The translations under genes and the position numbers were made by a program. The notes below the pieces were generated by a model that was not told the origin of the DNA, made no database searches, and saw only the letters and a list, made by a program, of their open reading frames with translations. DNA of 5,770 bases from Melioribacteraceae bacterium. Lineage in GTDB: Bacteria > Bacteroidota > Ignavibacteria > Ignavibacteriales > Melioribacteraceae. Positions 4,064-5,770 of this stretch are shown piece by piece (position 1 is the stretch's first letter; the number at the start of each line of letters is the position of its first letter). Location: contig JALNXG010000122.1 in the NCBI GenBank assembly GCA_023230485.1, forward strand, positions 1 through 5,770, written 5' to 3'.

Positions 4064-4658
4064 ATATAATTTCTCCTTTATCTTTTCTTTTCCCGTATCC
4101 TTTATCTTCCTGCTCTTCGCAGACTAAAAGATTATCGATCCAGTTGATAGGGAGAATGGATGTTAATTGTTTAGAATAAAAATGATCCCCGGCCTTATCT
4201 CCACACCATCTGGCCTTATTTTTATGATTTGTGTGCAAGAAAAAACTTTCAGTATGGAATGATTCTTCTTTGCCCCAGTGACGCGGATATGTTCGTCCGT
4301 GCCATCGTTTCACCCTGGCTACATTTATACAGTCAATTTTTGAAAACTCAACAAATTTTTCTATTGCTGTATTGCTCGCGTATATATCGTCATCGTCAAG
4401 AAAATGATACCATCCCTCTCCGGGTATTGCTTCTAACAATCTATTGTTGTATAAATTATATGGATGAGTGCCGTGTTCTTGATTATAATATTCACCATTG
4501 ATTATTATGTCACCTTGTATATATTTGTCTTCCGGGTTATCTGAATGAACTATGGTTACGATATTTTTATATGTTTGCTTCTTAATCGATTCCATCATAC
4601 AGGAAAAGAATTTAGGTCTTTTGCTTGTGCGGATTAAGATGTAAACTGGTAAGATCAT
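4062..4658 (-). CDS. Glycosyltransferase, GT-A/GT2-like (198 aa)
   Basis: Predicted sugar-nucleotide-dependent glycosyltransferase. The N-terminal strand PVYILIRTSKRPKFF and the helix SIKKQTYKNIVTIVHSD (24-40) form the start of a GT-A nucleotide-binding fold. PYNLYNNRLLEAI (66-78) precedes WYHFLDDDDIY (83-93), whose acidic cluster is the metal/sugar-nucleotide DXD motif. Later GDKAGDHFYS (153-162) and CEEQEDKGYGKRKD (180-193) are the probable acceptor or C-terminal catalytic region. It is short for GT2 and lacks membrane spans, so it is soluble. It starts inside the stop of the upstream glycosyltransferase (ATGA) with only a weak binding site, hence coupled. Its stop abuts the convergent terminator. 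Substrate unknown; a cell-surface or virion glycan is the inferred acceptor. Confidence 0.85.
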   Translation of the reverse strand: MILPVYILIRTSKRPKFFSCMMESIKKQTYKNIVTIVHSDNPEDKYIQGDIIINGEYYNQEHGTHPYNLYNNRLLEAIPGEGWYHFLDDDDIYASNTAIEKFVEFSKIDCINVARVKRWHGRTYPRHWGKEESFHTESFFLHTNHKNKARWCGDKAGDHFYSKQLTSILPINWIDNLLVCEEQEDKGYGKRKDKGEII

Positions 4659-5359
4659 AGAACTGATTTTAATTCTACTGTTAATGGATCAATTTTAATA
4701 ATTCCTTTCTGCCTATCCGCGCACATTTCAGCCCACACTTTATTACGATATTGTCCTCCATATTTTGTGACTCCCCCTCTGGTTAATGATTTCCTGTGGT
4801 TCCTGCGTAAATAGTATGAATTATCATTCATTTTTTGAATCTCATGTCCGGCCATATTTATTCTGCACATTAAATCGCTATCCCCAGCACAGCGGAATGA
4901 ACGGAAACCTCCGATAGTTTGTAATATTTCATGAGTAAAGGAAATAGCTCCTCCATATTGAATATGTGGCGGTCGGTTAAATGGCTTTAAATTTTCATTA
5001 GTTTCAGTCTTGGCAAGCATAACTGCTTTAAATCCGCTCTCTATAACCATAATTGTTTTTTTAAGATAGCCCGGATTCATTACATCATCTGCGTCAAAAC
5101 ATCCGTAAACATCGGCAGGCTTTAAGAACATAAGAGAATTCCGCATTATATAAGCTCCAACATTACTACGGGAATACCAGTGTTGAATTTTATGTCTCAT
5201 TAAAATTTCTGATGTGTCTTGACATCCATCAACACCGATTCTAATATCATATTTCCATCCGGGATATTTTTCTTGTGTAGAAATTGAAGAAACACAATCT
5301 ATTATATATTCAGGAAGGTAAGCGGGAATTATCAGAGCAAAGGTTTTTATTTTATCCAT
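4655..5359 (-). CDS. Glycosyltransferase family 2 (234 aa)
   Basis: A GT-A fold glycosyltransferase with clear GT2 landmarks. FALIIPAYLPEYIIDCVSSI (7-26) is the first strand and helix. IRIGVDGCQDTS (39-50) corresponds to the nucleotide-binding second strand. NVGAYIMRN (66-74) lies before VYGCFDADD (84-92), the DXD metal site. GGFRSFRCAGDSDLMCRI (150-167) is the acceptor-side ED/GDSD motif that usually supplies the catalytic base. YYLRRNHRKSLT (182-193) matches the typical C-terminal arginine-rich loop. No membrane span, so cytoplasmic. It overlaps the LicD-like gene upstream by 13 nt and the second glycosyltransferase downstream by ATGA. The two transferases share only the fold, so they probably add different residues. 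The sugar and acceptor cannot be read from sequence. Confidence 0.9.
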   Translation of the reverse strand: MDKIKTFALIIPAYLPEYIIDCVSSISTQEKYPGWKYDIRIGVDGCQDTSEILMRHKIQHWYSRSNVGAYIMRNSLMFLKPADVYGCFDADDVMNPGYLKKTIMVIESGFKAVMLAKTETNENLKPFNRPPHIQYGGAISFTHEILQTIGGFRSFRCAGDSDLMCRINMAGHEIQKMNDNSYYLRRNHRKSLTRGGVTKYGGQYRNKVWAEMCADRQKGIIKIDPLTVELKSVL

Positions 5360-5770
5360 CCTTTATTTTTCCACTCTATTCTGTCGTTTTTTGTAATATG
5401 ACCTTCGGGGTTGACTGATTCGTTTCTTGATTTTTTATGTATCGGAATTCTCCAGTCTTTTCCATATTGCCATTCAAGTACAATTTCAGGTTTTGCGAGA
5501 ATCGGAAATTTATGTCCCCGGATTTCTGCGTATTCAATTTCATTCGGAACTAAAAAGGAAGGCGTTTTCCAGATTGGTCTGGTTCGATAGTTTCCGATTA
5601 AAACACTGTTCTCAACTTGAAAATAATTATTCTTGTAATAACAATTAAATCTTAAATAAGGACTTGTCTGCAATAAAGATTCAATTTCAGTATCATTATT
5701 TTCGTATCTTAAACATGTATGTGAGACTGTAATTGTAACAATAAATTTTTCACTTAATTTTTTGAGTAAA
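5347..5770 (-). CDS. LicD-like protein, C-terminal part (5' end outside window)
   Basis: The reading frame is open from the window edge; 140 residues are visible with no in-frame ATG in the first 32 codons, so the true start lies to the right. Visible residues 59-110 contain NYRTRPIWKTPSFLVP, then AEIRGHKFPILAKPEIVLEW and YGKDWRIP. The 'G-x-x-F-P-[IV]-...-YG-x-x-W-x-x-P' pattern is typical of the C-terminal part of LicD/fukutin-type nucleotidyltransferase-fold proteins, which transfer phosphocholine or similar phospho-groups to glycans. The catalytic acidic residues would lie N-terminal and are not clearly visible. It overlaps the following glycosyltransferase by 13 nt, so they are co-expressed. 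Family assignment is moderate; donor and acceptor are unknown. Confidence 0.6.
   Translation of the reverse strand, partial: LLKKLSEKFIVTITVSHTCLRYENNDTEIESLLQTSPYLRFNCYYKNNYFQVENSVLIGNYRTRPIWKTPSFLVPNEIEYAEIRGHKFPILAKPEIVLEWQYGKDWRIPIHKKSRNESVNPEGHITKNDRIEWKNKGWIK

Noticed and set aside
4229..4501. Rightward 90-aa frame
   Set aside because: It is antisense to the 198-aa glycosyltransferase, whose DXD and other motifs fix the coding strand.
5427..5648. Rightward 73-aa frame
   Set aside because: It is antisense to the LicD-like reading frame, with no domain or start signal.
5671..5673. TTG as the start of the LicD-like gene (giving 108 aa)
   Set aside because: The frame stays open for 32 more codons to the window edge, there is no ribosome binding site before the TTG, and LicD-type proteins are longer.

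Overview
This is an AT-rich window of tightly packed small genes with the look of a bacteriophage or prophage accessory region. The evidence is ATGA start/stop overlaps, a phage-type helix-turn-helix regulator, an M15 peptidase of the endolysin type, a DUF1617-like protein and a run of very short early-type genes. No capsid, terminase, integrase or tRNA gene is visible, so phage and integrated prophage cannot be told apart. Good AGGAG/GGAGG ribosome binding sites and -35/-10 promoters close to the sigma-70 consensus fit a Firmicute, spirochaete or proteobacterial-like host. They argue against Bacteroidetes, whose promoters and leaders differ. The host is otherwise unresolved.

Layout. Positions 1-1786 are read leftward: seven short genes (36, 63, 62, 57, 206, 44 and 52 aa), then the 5' end of a helix-turn-helix protein that runs off the left edge. 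Several of these genes are too short for a standard ORF cutoff. The run is driven by a promoter at 1818-1846. The regulator also has its own near-consensus promoter at 158-186, whose spacer is filled by a perfect inverted repeat, a likely operator. The 1787-1940 gap holds back-to-back promoters that share a GACGT-containing -35 region. The rightward promoter (1881-1909) serves 1941-4000: a DUF1617-like protein, two coiled-coil proteins (the first membrane anchored), an M15 zinc peptidase (probable endolysin) and two small membrane proteins. Together these look like a lysis module, closed by a strong intrinsic terminator at 4036-4063.

Positions 4062-5770 are read leftward toward that terminator: a partial LicD-like protein entering from the right edge, then two different GT-A-type glycosyltransferases, overlapping and presumably co-translated. 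The most economical reading is a glycan-decoration cassette, either modifying a host surface polymer (lysogenic conversion) or a virion component.

Points most worth following up are the promoter-embedded palindrome next to the regulator, the divergent promoters with repeated GACGT elements, a GC-rich two-register hairpin overlapping a ribosome binding site at 1434-1467, an A6 tract where a -1 slip would fuse the two coiled-coil proteins, the 206-aa protein with in-frame 18-bp tandem repeats, and the LicD/glycosyltransferase cassette.
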